The position numbers were made by a program, and so were the translations under genes. Under the pieces are notes generated by a model. That model was given only the letters and a program-made list of their open reading frames with translations, searched no databases and was not told the DNA's origin. This document shows, piece after piece, positions 7,545-16,106 of a stretch of DNA of 64,000 nucleotides (position 1 is the stretch's first letter; each line of letters starts with the position of its first letter). Source of the stretch: Actinomycetota bacterium (lineage in GTDB: Bacteria; Actinomycetota; Actinomycetes; S36-B12; UBA10799); contig JACJWR010000003.1 in NCBI GenBank assembly GCA_020637055.1, positions 1 through 64,000 on the forward strand, written 5' to 3'.

Positions 7545-9863
7545 ATGGCTGACGTGGTGCTCGGGCGGGAATCAGACGGTACGGCGGTGCAGGTCGGCAC
7601 CGACGAGTTGATGACGCACGCCGTGATCGTCGGCATGACGGGTTCGGGCAAGACCGGCCTCGGAGTCGGTGTGCTCGAGGAGGTGCTGGCGGCCGGGGTC
7701 CCCGCTCTCGTGATCGATCCCAAGGGAGATCTCACCAACCTCGCCCTGGTCTTCCCGGAGTTGGCGCCGGCCGATTTCGGACAGTGGATCGATCCGGCTC
7801 AGGCCAAGGCGGCCGGCGTGACTCCGGAGGCGTTCGCGGCGGCGCAGGCCGAGCTGTGGCGAGAAGGCCTCGCAGGGTGGGGCATAGGTACGGCGGAGTT
7901 GCGCGAGTACTGCAACTCACACGACGTGACGATCTACACACCCGGATCCACCGCGGGGGTTCCGCTCAACGTGCTCGGATCGCTGGCGGCGCCGACGACC
8001 GACGACGCCGAGCAACTCGCCGACGAGGTCGACGGCTATGTGACCGGACTGCTCTCGCTGGTCGGTATCGATGCCGATCCGTTGTCAAGCCGGGAACACA
8101 TCCTGCTGAGCAACCTCCTGTTGGCGGCCTGGCAGGCCGGTGAGGACATCGACCTCCCCACCCTGCTCGGGCGAGTCCAGCAGCCGCCCATGCGCAAACT
8201 CGGCGTATTCGAGTTGGATCAATTCTTCCCCGCCAAAGATCGGATGGCGTTCGCGGTCAAACTCAACGGGTTGCTCGCCGCACCGGGCTTTGCGCCCTGG
8301 TTGGAGGGTGAGCCGATCGACATCCAACGCATGCTGTACGCCCCGGACGGCAAGCCCAGGTGTGCAGTGGTCACCACCGCCCACCTTTCAGACGACCAGC
8401 GGCTGAGTGTCACCTCCATGCTGCTGACGAAGTTGATCGCCTGGATGCGCAGGCAGAGCGGCACCACCGACCTACGGGCCATGCTGTACCTCGACGAGGT
8501 TGCTGGCTACCTCCCGCCCACCGCCAACCCTCCGACCAAGAAGCCGCTGCTGCTGCTCATGAAGCAGGCGCGGGCGTTCGGCGTCGGCGTCGTGCTCGCC
8601 AGTCAGAATCCGGTGGACCTCGACTACAAGGCGCTCAGCAATGCCGGCACTTGGCTGGTGGGTCGGCTCAGCACGGACCAGGACCGTGCCCGGCTCACCG
8701 CCGGCCTGGCCGCCGGCGGTGTCGATTCCCGTGAGGTGTCGGCCACGGTTGCCGGCCTCGGGAAGCGCCAGTTCGTGTTGCGCAAGGCGGACGGCCGGGT
8801 CTGCGTCTTCGGCACCAGGTGGGTCCGGAGCTACCTCCGCGGACCCATGACCCGCGACCAGATCGCCCGGCTGACAGCCGACGTCCGGCCGGTCGCCGCC
8901 GAACCAGCGTCGCCACCACCTGTCGAGCCGGCCGTTGTCGAGGTCGGCGACGACGAGACCCAGGTCATGCCCGCAGTGGCCGAAGGTGTCGCCAGTTGGT
9001 TCGTCGATCCCGCGGCTCCCTGGTTGTCCGCAGTGGGAGTGGCGACCGAGTCGGGTGGGCAGCGACTGGCCGCCGCTGCCGTCGCACGGGTGCTGCTGTC
9101 GTACAACGATGCCAGGGCCGGTATCAGCCACGAGGACGAGTACGAGGCCGTGATCTTCCCGCTGCCGCCCTCGACCGACGTTTTGGCGCCGATCTCGGTC
9201 GACTACGACGATCGCGACCTGATTCCCGAGGCGCCCACGGCCGCCAGGTTCGCCGTGCCTGAAGCCAAGATCGGTACCAAGACCTACTGGACGGCGCTCC
9301 GCCGCGACCTGACCGACCATCTCGTCCGGAGTGCCGGGCTGGATATCTTCGGCAACTCGGCGTTGAAGATCTACAGCAGGGTCGGCGAGACCGAGGAGGA
9401 GTTCCGCGCTCGGTGCGCCCAGGTCGGCAAGGATCGGGCAGACGCCGAGATCGCGGCGCTGCAGAGCAAATACGCGACCAAGTTGCGGTCGTGGCAGTCC
9501 AAGCTGGCGGCTGCCAGCGACCGCGCGGAACAGGCCTCGGCGGCCCGCACCAGCGGGATGGTCACCGACGTGGGGTCGTTGCTCGGCGGATTCCTGGGGG
9601 GCCGGCGGTCGTCGGCCGCCATCGGCGCGGCGGCGCGCCGGGCCCAGGCGGCGAGCAACCGGGCTACTGCGGCGGCGGCCAAAGTGGACGACGTGCAGCG
9701 GCAGATCGCCGACATCGAGGCGGAGTTCGTAGCGGAGTCGGCCGCGATCACCGCGTCCTGGGACGAGAAGTCAGCCCATATCGAGCCGGTCACCATTGCG
9801 GCGAAGAAGACGGGAATCCGGGTCGCGGACCTGGGTCTGGTCTGGCTACCGGTCACCACCTAG
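7545..9863 (+). CDS. HerA/FtsK-superfamily ATP-binding protein
   Basis: 772 residues. The N-terminal half is a HerA-like P-loop ATPase with Walker A GMTGSGKT (residues 30-37) and a Walker B-type LYLDEV with Asp317/Glu318. An ASQNPVDLDYKALSNAGT segment follows, characteristic of the HerA/VirB4/TraG group. The C-terminal quarter is charged, Ala-rich and probably coiled coil. The upstream frame stays open to 6573, but that part is antisense to the GGDEF genes. The ATG at 7545 is chosen because of the leaderless -10 and because homology starts there. HerA relatives move DNA or act in conjugation; the role of this stand-alone actinobacterial version is unknown. Confidence 0.75.
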   Translation: MADVVLGRESDGTAVQVGTDELMTHAVIVGMTGSGKTGLGVGVLEEVLAAGVPALVIDPKGDLTNLALVFPELAPADFGQWIDPAQAKAAGVTPEAFAAAQAELWREGLAGWGIGTAELREYCNSHDVTIYTPGSTAGVPLNVLGSLAAPTTDDAEQLADEVDGYVTGLLSLVGIDADPLSSREHILLSNLLLAAWQAGEDIDLPTLLGRVQQPPMRKLGVFELDQFFPAKDRMAFAVKLNGLLAAPGFAPWLEGEPIDIQRMLYAPDGKPRCAVVTTAHLSDDQRLSVTSMLLTKLIAWMRRQSGTTDLRAMLYLDEVAGYLPPTANPPTKKPLLLLMKQARAFGVGVVLASQNPVDLDYKALSNAGTWLVGRLSTDQDRARLTAGLAAGGVDSREVSATVAGLGKRQFVLRKADGRVCVFGTRWVRSYLRGPMTRDQIARLTADVRPVAAEPASPPPVEPAVVEVGDDETQVMPAVAEGVASWFVDPAAPWLSAVGVATESGGQRLAAAAVARVLLSYNDARAGISHEDEYEAVIFPLPPSTDVLAPISVDYDDRDLIPEAPTAARFAVPEAKIGTKTYWTALRRDLTDHLVRSAGLDIFGNSALKIYSRVGETEEEFRARCAQVGKDRADAEIAALQSKYATKLRSWQSKLAAASDRAEQASAARTSGMVTDVGSLLGGFLGGRRSSAAIGAAARRAQAASNRATAAAAKVDDVQRQIADIEAEFVAESAAITASWDEKSAHIEPVTIAAKKTGIRVADLGLVWLPVTT

Positions 9864-9889
9864 GCAACGAGCCCGACCAGGGCGTCGCT

Positions 9890-9895
9890 TAGGGT
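9890..9895 (+). promoter_or_regulatory. -10 element TAGGGT upstream of the PII gene
   Basis: TAGGGT about 40 nt before the PII start. It would give a leader of about 34 nt that contains the GGAGGAG ribosome site at 9921-9927, so this message has a normal leader, unlike many neighbours. Confidence 0.4.
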
Positions 9896-9935
9896 TGAGG
9901 CGACCTTCTGGACCGCCAGCGGAGGAGCGGGGTCG

Positions 9936-10274
9936 ATGAAACTTGTCACCGTCATGGTCAAACCATTTCGGCTGGAACCGCTGAAGAACGCTCTGGCGCA
10001 AGCCGGGGTGCGCGGGCTGACGGTCATCGAGTCAAGCGGCCACGGGCGTCAAGGTGGGCACATCGAGGTTTACCGTGGTGCCGAATACCGGGTCGAGTTG
10101 ATCCCGAAGTTGAAGGTGGAGGTGCTCGTCGAAGACCAGGACGTGCCCGAGATCCTGCAGGTCATGACCTCGGCGATGCGCACCGGCAAAACCGGCGACG
10201 GCAAGATCTGGGTGGTCCCGGTCGAGGACGTCACCCGGGTGCGGACCGGGGAGCGCGGCTCTGAGGCGATCTAG
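9936..10274 (+). CDS. Nitrogen regulatory protein PII (GlnB/GlnK family)
   Basis: 112 residues, the usual length of a PII trimer subunit. The T-loop carries Tyr51 (EVYRGAEYRVELIPK), the residue that is uridylylated or, in actinobacteria, adenylylated. The B-loop (TGKTGDGKIWV) that contacts ATP and 2-oxoglutarate is intact. PII reports carbon and nitrogen state to transporters and enzymes. In most actinobacteria glnK sits in amtB-glnK-glnD; here it is flanked by an ATPase gene and a DUF3159 gene, so it is an orphan copy. GGAGGAG lies 9 nt before the ATG. Confidence 0.93.
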   Translation: MKLVTVMVKPFRLEPLKNALAQAGVRGLTVIESSGHGRQGGHIEVYRGAEYRVELIPKLKVEVLVEDQDVPEILQVMTSAMRTGKTGDGKIWVVPVEDVTRVRTGERGSEAI

Positions 10275-10320
10275 CGAACAGTTGGGGCGCCCGGCGCGCA
10301 CGGGTGTGGATTCGGCGAGT

Positions 10321-11001
10321 ATGGGGCAGTCTGAGTCCGTGACGCAGGAGTCCGCCGCCCACCACAATCCGCTCCACGGTCTGCTGGGCGGCAAACGCGG
10401 CGCCCTGGAGTCCGGTTTGCCCAGTGTTGTCTTCGTGACCGTCTACCTGGTGTCGGGATCCAACCTCACGGCCGGCCTGATCGCTGCACTTGTCACCGCC
10501 GGGGTGCTGGCTGTGGCCCGACTGTGGCGGCGGGAGTCGCCGGTGCGGGTGGTGGGCGGATTGGCAGCCGTAGCCCTGGCCGCCGTCGTCGCAGCTCGCA
10601 CCGGAAATGCGGCCGACTATTTCCTGCCCAGTCTGCTCGCGAACATCGCTTCCGCCCTGGTCTGGGCGGCGTCGATCTTCGCCGGCTGGCCGTTGCTGGG
10701 CGTCATCGTCGGATTCGCCCTGGGCCAACGCACGCGATGGCGCAAGGATCCTGATCTGGTGCGGGCCTACTCCCGGGCTTCCTGGATCTGGGCAGGGTCT
10801 TTCCTCCTGCGGGCCGCCGTGAACACCCCGCTCTACCTCACCGACAACCTCGTCGGGTTGGGAATCTCTCGGGTGCTGCTCGGCTGGCCCATGGTCCTCG
10901 GCGTGATCGCATTGTCGTGGGCGGTGATCCGGTCCAGCCTGCCCGCCGATCACCCCGGCGTCCTGCACCCGGAATCCGACGCGATTCGGGAGCGGGGATG
11001 A
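10321..11001 (+). CDS. DUF3159 membrane protein
   Basis: 226 residues with five or six hydrophobic segments and family-typical stretches such as GLPSVVFVTVYLVSG and RASWIWAGSFLLRAAVNTPLYL, which mark DUF3159, an actinobacterial family without assigned function. ATG at 10321 is preferred; a GTG six codons later also fits. No clear ribosome site is seen. Confidence 0.7.
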   Translation: MGQSESVTQESAAHHNPLHGLLGGKRGALESGLPSVVFVTVYLVSGSNLTAGLIAALVTAGVLAVARLWRRESPVRVVGGLAAVALAAVVAARTGNAADYFLPSLLANIASALVWAASIFAGWPLLGVIVGFALGQRTRWRKDPDLVRAYSRASWIWAGSFLLRAAVNTPLYLTDNLVGLGISRVLLGWPMVLGVIALSWAVIRSSLPADHPGVLHPESDAIRERG

Positions 11002-11052
11002 AGGCGATCGCCGTCGGGCATCGGGCGTCGAATGGGCGTATCGTCGCGCGGT

Positions 11053-11484
11053 ATGAGCGTATCTGGAACACAGCAAATCGTCATCAATGCCCCACTCGCG
11101 GATGTTCTCGCCATCGTGCGCGACATCGACGGTCAGCCGTCCTGGTTCCCCGGCAACCTCGAGGCGGAGGTGCTCGAAACCGACGACGAAGGTCTGCCCA
11201 CCAAGGCCCGTATCGTCAATGACGTCAAAGTGGCGAAGGACGAGTTCGAGTTGAGCTACACCAACTCGGACGACTCGATCGCCTGGAGCCTGGTGGCTCC
11301 CAGCAAGGCGCAGAAGGCGCAGGAAGGCTCATGGAAACTCGTCGACAAAGGCGGTTCCACGGAGGCGACGATGAGCCTCACGATCGACAGCGCGCTGCCG
11401 CTCCCCGGCTTCATGCAGAAGAAGGTGCTCAAGGACACCCTGAACGGGGCGACGAAGGCGCTGAAGAAGCACGCCGAGGGGTAA
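11053..11484 (+). CDS. SRPBCC-fold (START/Bet v1-like) small protein
   Basis: 143 residues with the SRPBCC pattern: an N-terminal strand QQIVINAPLADVLAIVRDID, a PSWFPGN turn and a C-terminal amphipathic helix (LKDTLNGATKALKKHAEG). Such proteins bind hydrophobic ligands or act as cyclases; close mycobacterial relatives are only called polyketide cyclase-like. A hexamer TATCGT lies 8 nt before the ATG. Its stop is just before the GT-C transferase start. Confidence 0.7.
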   Translation: MSVSGTQQIVINAPLADVLAIVRDIDGQPSWFPGNLEAEVLETDDEGLPTKARIVNDVKVAKDEFELSYTNSDDSIAWSLVAPSKAQKAQEGSWKLVDKGGSTEATMSLTIDSALPLPGFMQKKVLKDTLNGATKALKKHAEG

Positions 11485-11540
11485 CGGACGACCCTGGCAG
11501 TGAGGGTCCCGCTGCGCCTGGGACCCGGTGGCTGGCGCTT

Positions 11541-13244
11541 GTGCAGTGGGGGTTGTACCTGCTGCCGTTGGCAATCCTCGGCACGCTCGGTTGGCGCCAT
11601 CGTTACATCATCGACGACGGGTTCATCTACCTCCGCGTCGTCGACAACCTGATCAACGGTCTCGGGCCCGTCTACAACGGCGGCGAGCGGGTTGAGGTCT
11701 ACACCGGCGTCGTGTGGACCTTCCTGCTGGCCGGCGCTGGTTGGATCACGCCGGTGGCGCTGGAGTGGTTGGCAGTCGTCCTGGGTCTGACACTCACGTT
11801 GGTCGGTTTGGCGCTCGGCATGTGGGGAAGCCGGCGCTTCTTCGGTTCGGACGCCGCCATCGTGATGGTTCCGGTGGGCGCCCTGGCGCTGGTATCGCTG
11901 CAGCCGATGTGGAACTTCGCCACCACGGGTCTGGAAACCGGTCTCACCTTCGCCTGGCTGGGCGGCTGTTGGGCGTTGCTCGCGAATTGGGCGGGTAGCG
12001 GTCGTCGACCGTCGGCCTGGGAACTTGTGGTGCTCGGATTGGGTCCCTTGGTGCGGCCCGATCTGGCGTTCAGCAGCGCCATCTTCTTGGCCCTCGTGCT
12101 GGTGTTCGGCTGGCGCTGGTCGACTTGGCCCGGTCGGGTTCGAATCGTCGGCTGGGGACTGGCCCTGCCGGTCGGCTACCAACTGTTTCGGATGGCCTAC
12201 TTCGGGGAGTTCGTGGCGATCGCCAAGGAAGCCACCATGCCGAGGCTCGATTACGGCCTGCGGTACCTCGGCGACTTCGTGGGCACCTATGCCCTATGGA
12301 TACCGGTGGTGGCGCTCATCCTCGGGATCTACCTCCCCTCGGTGCTCTACCTCCGGAACCGATCACACGCCGCCGACCGCCGACGAATCGCCGTCCTGCT
12401 GAGCTTTCTGGCCGCCGGCGCGCTCAACGGCGCGTTCGTGGTGCTCATGGGCGGTGACTATTTGCACGCCCGATTGCTGCTGCCAGCGCTTTTCGCCATC
12501 GTGATTCCGGCTGCACTGGTGCCGGCCCGGAGGCGCTACCTCGCCGGTGTGCTGGTGCTGGCGTGGTCGGTAGTGGCCGTGCTGACGCTGCGGCCGCCGT
12601 CGACGCTGTTCCCGTTCGATGATGTGGATGGGAACGGAACCGTGACAGCGGCCGAGTTCGGATTTTTCCCCGGATCACCGGCCACCGAGTGGCTCACTGA
12701 GGACGCGATCTACCTGCGTTCGGTATTCGCCAATCCGGTGCAACGTCTCGATGCGCAGCCGGCCGACGGGGTCCCGTTGCCCACCGTGGCGCAGGGGGCG
12801 ATCGGGCTGGCGGGCTACTACTTCGGTCCCGAGCTGACGTTCTTCGACCTCAACGGCCTGGCCACCCCGCTGGCCTCCCACCTCGAGCTCACCAGGCGTG
12901 GCCATCCGGGGCACGAGAAGAGCCTGCCGACGCCCTGGGTGGCAGCAGCACTCACCGCGCCGGGCACCCCGCCGGAGAAGTTCGACACCTTCCAGGCTGA
13001 ACGTGCCGAGGCTTCGCTGATCTACCCGCCGCTCATCCCCATCACAACCGGCGCCCAACTCGGCGCCGAGACGGAATGGGCCCGGCAGGCTCTGCGGTGT
13101 GACACCTTGGCGGAATTCATGGCCGCACCCACCCGTCCGCTCACCATCGCAACCGCGTGGTCGAACTTCACTGGTGCCTGGGAACGCACCCGGCTGCGCA
13201 TTCCGCCGGATCCGGAGCAGGCGTACCGGGAGTTCTGCGGGTGA
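11541..13244 (+). CDS. AftB/ZomB-like GT-C family membrane glycosyltransferase
   Basis: About 567 residues from the GTG chosen here. It shows the GT-C layout: an acidic DDGFIYLRVVDNL motif in the first extracytoplasmic loop, then NGGERVEVYTGVVWT, eight to ten membrane segments, a second GGDYLHARLLLPAL motif and a soluble C-terminal domain. These motifs match AftB, the mycobacterial arabinofuranosyltransferase (also annotated ZomB), which uses decaprenyl-phospho-arabinose at the outer membrane face. The acceptor here is unknown. Residues 361-372 form a textbook EF-hand loop (D-V-D-G-N-G-T-V-T-A-A-E). The start is uncertain, because no ATG or GTG lies between the upstream stop and 11541. Confidence 0.65.
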   Translation: MQWGLYLLPLAILGTLGWRHRYIIDDGFIYLRVVDNLINGLGPVYNGGERVEVYTGVVWTFLLAGAGWITPVALEWLAVVLGLTLTLVGLALGMWGSRRFFGSDAAIVMVPVGALALVSLQPMWNFATTGLETGLTFAWLGGCWALLANWAGSGRRPSAWELVVLGLGPLVRPDLAFSSAIFLALVLVFGWRWSTWPGRVRIVGWGLALPVGYQLFRMAYFGEFVAIAKEATMPRLDYGLRYLGDFVGTYALWIPVVALILGIYLPSVLYLRNRSHAADRRRIAVLLSFLAAGALNGAFVVLMGGDYLHARLLLPALFAIVIPAALVPARRRYLAGVLVLAWSVVAVLTLRPPSTLFPFDDVDGNGTVTAAEFGFFPGSPATEWLTEDAIYLRSVFANPVQRLDAQPADGVPLPTVAQGAIGLAGYYFGPELTFFDLNGLATPLASHLELTRRGHPGHEKSLPTPWVAAALTAPGTPPEKFDTFQAERAEASLIYPPLIPITTGAQLGAETEWARQALRCDTLAEFMAAPTRPLTIATAWSNFTGAWERTRLRIPPDPEQAYREFCG

Positions 13245-13249
13245 CGGCG

Positions 13250-13699
13250 CTATCGGCCCAGCCGAGGCCACTCGATTGCCGGGCAACGATCCATCACGAC
13301 GCCCAAACCCGCGGCGTGAGCCCGCTCCGCGGCCATAGGTGAGATCACGCCGAGTTGCAGCCAGATCGCCCCTGCCCCGACCTCGATCGCCTCGTCCACC
13401 ACCGGTTCGAGCAGCTCCGGTCGCAGAAAGATGTCCACCACGTCCGGACACCCGACCGCGGCCGCGGCTTCCGCGACGGTGGGGAAACCGACCTGACCGT
13501 GAACCTCTTCGGCTGCCGGATGGATCGGCACCACAGTCTTGCCTCGGTCCAGCAGCAGTTGCGATACCCGGTAGGCGGCGCGCTGCGGGTTGTTGCGTAG
13601 GCCCACGACAAACCACAGGTCGGTATCTGTCAACAGGTGGCGGATCAGGTCCGGGTCGTTCGTGTTCGCGTCGACGCGGGGGGTGTCCGACGGTGTCAT
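13250..13699 (-). CDS. CoA-binding domain protein (YccU-like)
   Basis: 149 residues with a single Rossmann-like CoA-binding domain of the succinyl-CoA synthetase alpha type (WFVVGLRNNPQRAAYRV, VVPIHPAAEEVHG, VVDIFLRPELLEPVVDEAI). Stand-alone members such as E. coli YccU bind CoA and have no firm role. ATG at 13699 is preferred over a TTG at 13735. It converges with the GT-C gene with a 5-nt gap. Confidence 0.8.
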   Translation of the reverse strand: MTPSDTPRVDANTNDPDLIRHLLTDTDLWFVVGLRNNPQRAAYRVSQLLLDRGKTVVPIHPAAEEVHGQVGFPTVAEAAAAVGCPDVVDIFLRPELLEPVVDEAIEVGAGAIWLQLGVISPMAAERAHAAGLGVVMDRCPAIEWPRLGR

Positions 13700-13763
13700 G
13701 GTCCCAGGCTGGCAGTTGCCCGGCCGAGTTGCCAATCGGGAATAGCCCCGAGAAGGCCAACTG

Positions 13764-13790
13764 TTAGCACTCTCGGGCGTCGAGTGCTAA
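13764..13790. promoter_or_regulatory. CIRCE operator (HrcA binding site)
   Basis: TTAGCACTC (13764-13772), a 9-nt spacer and GAGTGCTAA (13782-13790) match the CIRCE consensus at every position of both arms. CIRCE is bound by the heat-shock repressor HrcA and normally lies at groES/groEL or dnaK operons. Here it is about 75 nt upstream of hsp20. Confidence 0.93.
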
Positions 13791-13864
13791 TCGCCATCCT
13801 GGCTCCGATAGCGCTCAGCGCTCCACAAGCACACCTCACAGAGATGCAGAAGGGAAGATCCACG

Positions 13865-14362
13865 ATGGGAATCCACCCCCAATTCGCCGTTCGCCGCGGT
13901 CGGCTGGACTCGCAGTTCGACGCCATGATCCGGGATGCTTTCGGCAACAACCTCGCCGCCGTCTGGACGCCCGCGGCCCGCTTCGTGCAATCCGGCGATG
14001 ATGTCTTCGTCGACTTGGAACTGCCCGGCGTGCGGGCCGAGGACATCGCGGTCGACGTCCTCGACGACACCCTGGTGGTCGCCGGTCGGCGGGACCTGGC
14101 CGCAGTGCCCGAAGGCGAGAAGGTCCTGGTCAACGAGATGAAGTCCGGTTCGTTCCGTCGCGAGTTCAAGCTCGGCACCCGAATCGACGTCGAATCCGTC
14201 AGCGCCGAGTACCTCGACGGGATCCTGCGGATACGGTTGTCCGCGCTGGTGGCCGCGCACCGTCCGGCTCGAATCGAAGTGCGCACCGCAGGACGATCCC
14301 AAGGTGACTCGGAGCAGTCGACGACCGTCGCCGAGGTCGACCCTCAGCCGGAAGCGGAGTAG
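13865..14362 (+). CDS. Small heat shock protein, Hsp20/alpha-crystallin family
   Basis: 165 residues. An N-terminal arm is followed by an alpha-crystallin domain (about 35-125) with the family stretches VFVDLELPGVRAEDIAVDVLDDTLVVAGRR and the C-terminal A-x-x-x-n-G-h-L-h-h motif seen here as AEYLDGILRIRL. It is an ATP-independent holdase for unfolding proteins. GAAGGGAAG lies 9-17 nt before the ATG. The perfect CIRCE upstream indicates HrcA control rather than HspR control. The last 19 nt overlap the convergent CapA-like gene. Confidence 0.92.
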   Translation: MGIHPQFAVRRGRLDSQFDAMIRDAFGNNLAAVWTPAARFVQSGDDVFVDLELPGVRAEDIAVDVLDDTLVVAGRRDLAAVPEGEKVLVNEMKSGSFRREFKLGTRIDVESVSAEYLDGILRIRLSALVAAHRPARIEVRTAGRSQGDSEQSTTVAEVDPQPEAE

Positions 14363-15549
14363 TCGGCAGTCGCGCTCGGGCCGGCGATGTTTCCGTAGTC
14401 GTCGTACGCCACCCCGGTGTTGCCGAAGTCGGATGCGTTGAGTGATCTGAGCAGGGCGAGGGAATTCTGGTCGTAGTCAAGGGTCGGTGCGCCGTCGCCG
14501 TCCATGTAGGTCGAGACGAACTGGCCGGCCGAGAACGTCCCGTCGGGGTTCAGCGACACTCGCAGGATTCCGCCGAGCCCGAGCGCGCCGTCGTTGGACA
14601 GCGTGTTGCCGCCGCCGGCGAAATTGCCGAGGCTGTAGGCGATGAGGCGTCCTTGGTAGAACTCCATACCGCGAAGCACGTGCGGGCTGTGGCCCACGAC
14701 GAGGTCGGCGCCAGCGTCGATCATGGCTCGGGAGAAGGCCCGGACGTCGCCGCGATCCTCTGAGTAGAAGATCTCGTTGCCGTACGGGGTGTGCACCTCG
14801 TCGGCGCCCTCGGCGCCCATCTGGGCTTGGATGACGACCACATCGGCCAGCCGGTCGGCCATGCGCACCAGCGATTGGCCGCGTTGGATCTCGGTCACCT
14901 GATTGTGCATCGGGTAGGGGGAGAAGCCGATCACCGCGACTTTCACACCGGACACCTCGGTGACAGCAATCTGGTCGCGGTCGCCGACGTGGTCGATGCC
15001 CGCCGCCGCCAGGCTCGCCTTGGTGTTGGCGTATCCGGGGGCGCCGAAGTCGCCGGTGTGGTTGTTCGCCAGCGTCATCAGGTCGAACCCGGCGTCTGCC
15101 AATCGGTGGGCATACGACGGCGGCAGCCGGAACTGGAAGCAGTCGGTGGCGCTCTGCCCGCACTTGGCGATGCCGGTGTCATCGGTCAGAGCCTGCTCGA
15201 GGTTGCCCATCACAAGGTCGGAGGCCAGCGCCGGGGCGACGTCGTCGAAGAACCCCAGGCCGCCGTTCGTCGGCAGCATGTTCGGAGTGGCACCCATGAT
15301 CACGTCCCCGGTCGCGGACAGGGTGATGGGCGGCAACTGCTCTGGAGTTGCCTGTGCGACGTCGAGACCCTGACCCGCCGGTGCGGCCAGGGGTTCGAGG
15401 GGCGGTGCCTCGGCCCGAGTCGCCGGAGCCATGCCCGAGGCCACCCCGGCGACCCCCGCCAGCAGCGGCAGACCGAGGGCCAATGCCCAGCCGGCCCGCT
15501 GGCGCCGCCCTCCCGGACGTGTCTGGGGGAGGGGGTGCTGCGCGGACAT
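14344..15549 (-). CDS. CapA/PgsA-like secreted metallophosphatase-fold protein
   Basis: 401 residues with a cleavable-looking signal segment (residues about 18-46). The PGA_cap domain follows, with motifs GDVIMG, GNLE, ANNHTGDFG, GHSPHVLRGME and SLGNF that supply the metal-binding Asp, Asn and His of a calcineurin-like fold. CapA proteins are linked to poly-gamma-glutamate export in Bacillus, but single copies in actinobacteria without capBC are of unknown role. capB, capC and capD are absent here. It probably acts outside the membrane. Confidence 0.8.
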   Translation of the reverse strand: MSAQHPLPQTRPGGRRQRAGWALALGLPLLAGVAGVASGMAPATRAEAPPLEPLAAPAGQGLDVAQATPEQLPPITLSATGDVIMGATPNMLPTNGGLGFFDDVAPALASDLVMGNLEQALTDDTGIAKCGQSATDCFQFRLPPSYAHRLADAGFDLMTLANNHTGDFGAPGYANTKASLAAAGIDHVGDRDQIAVTEVSGVKVAVIGFSPYPMHNQVTEIQRGQSLVRMADRLADVVVIQAQMGAEGADEVHTPYGNEIFYSEDRGDVRAFSRAMIDAGADLVVGHSPHVLRGMEFYQGRLIAYSLGNFAGGGNTLSNDGALGLGGILRVSLNPDGTFSAGQFVSTYMDGDGAPTLDYDQNSLALLRSLNASDFGNTGVAYDDYGNIAGPSATADYSASG

Positions 15550-15638
15550 CTGGGCAACCTACTTGCTCGCGGGCGGGACGGAGTTGCGCCACGCGGTCGA
15601 ACCGCGCCATCGCCTACGGGAGACGGCACAATGGCACC

Positions 15639-16106
15639 ATGACCTCGCTGAAGAACACGCTGCAGACAGACCTGACGGTGGCGATGCGCGCCGGCGATGC
15701 CGAGTCGGTGCGAACGATCCGGATGGTGCTCACAGCCATCACTCAGGCCGAAGTCTCCGGCAAGGCCGCCCACGAACTCACCCACGACGATGAGGTGGCC
15801 ATCCTCTCCACCGAACTCAAACGACGCCGGGAATCCGCCGAGGCGTTCTCCGGCGCCGGCCGCCCGGAACTGGCCGAGGCGGAACTGGCTGAAGCCGACG
15901 TCATCGCCCGATACCTACCGCAGCCGCTCACCGAGGCGGAGTTGGCGGCGCTGGTGGCGGCCGCGGTGGATCAGGCCCAGGCCGAGGGGCTCCAAGGTGG
16001 TCGGGCGATGGGCGCGGTCATGAAGGCGCTGAAGCCGCAGACCGCCGGCCGCTGTGATGGGGCGGTGCTGGCCGGAATGGTGAAGAAGGCGCTGGGCTTG
16101 GGCTAG
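15639..16106 (+). CDS. GatB/YqeY domain protein
   Basis: 155 residues covering the whole YqeY domain (LKNTLQTDLTVAMRAGD, RMVLTAITQAEV, RYLPQPLTEAEL, GRAMGAVMKAL), which resembles the tRNA-binding tail of GatB. The stand-alone proteins may help amidation of misacylated tRNA, but this has not been shown. CACAAT ends 6 nt before the ATG at 15639, which suggests a leaderless mRNA. It is divergent from the CapA-like gene. Confidence 0.85.
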   Translation: MTSLKNTLQTDLTVAMRAGDAESVRTIRMVLTAITQAEVSGKAAHELTHDDEVAILSTELKRRRESAEAFSGAGRPELAEAELAEADVIARYLPQPLTEAELAALVAAAVDQAQAEGLQGGRAMGAVMKALKPQTAGRCDGAVLAGMVKKALGLG

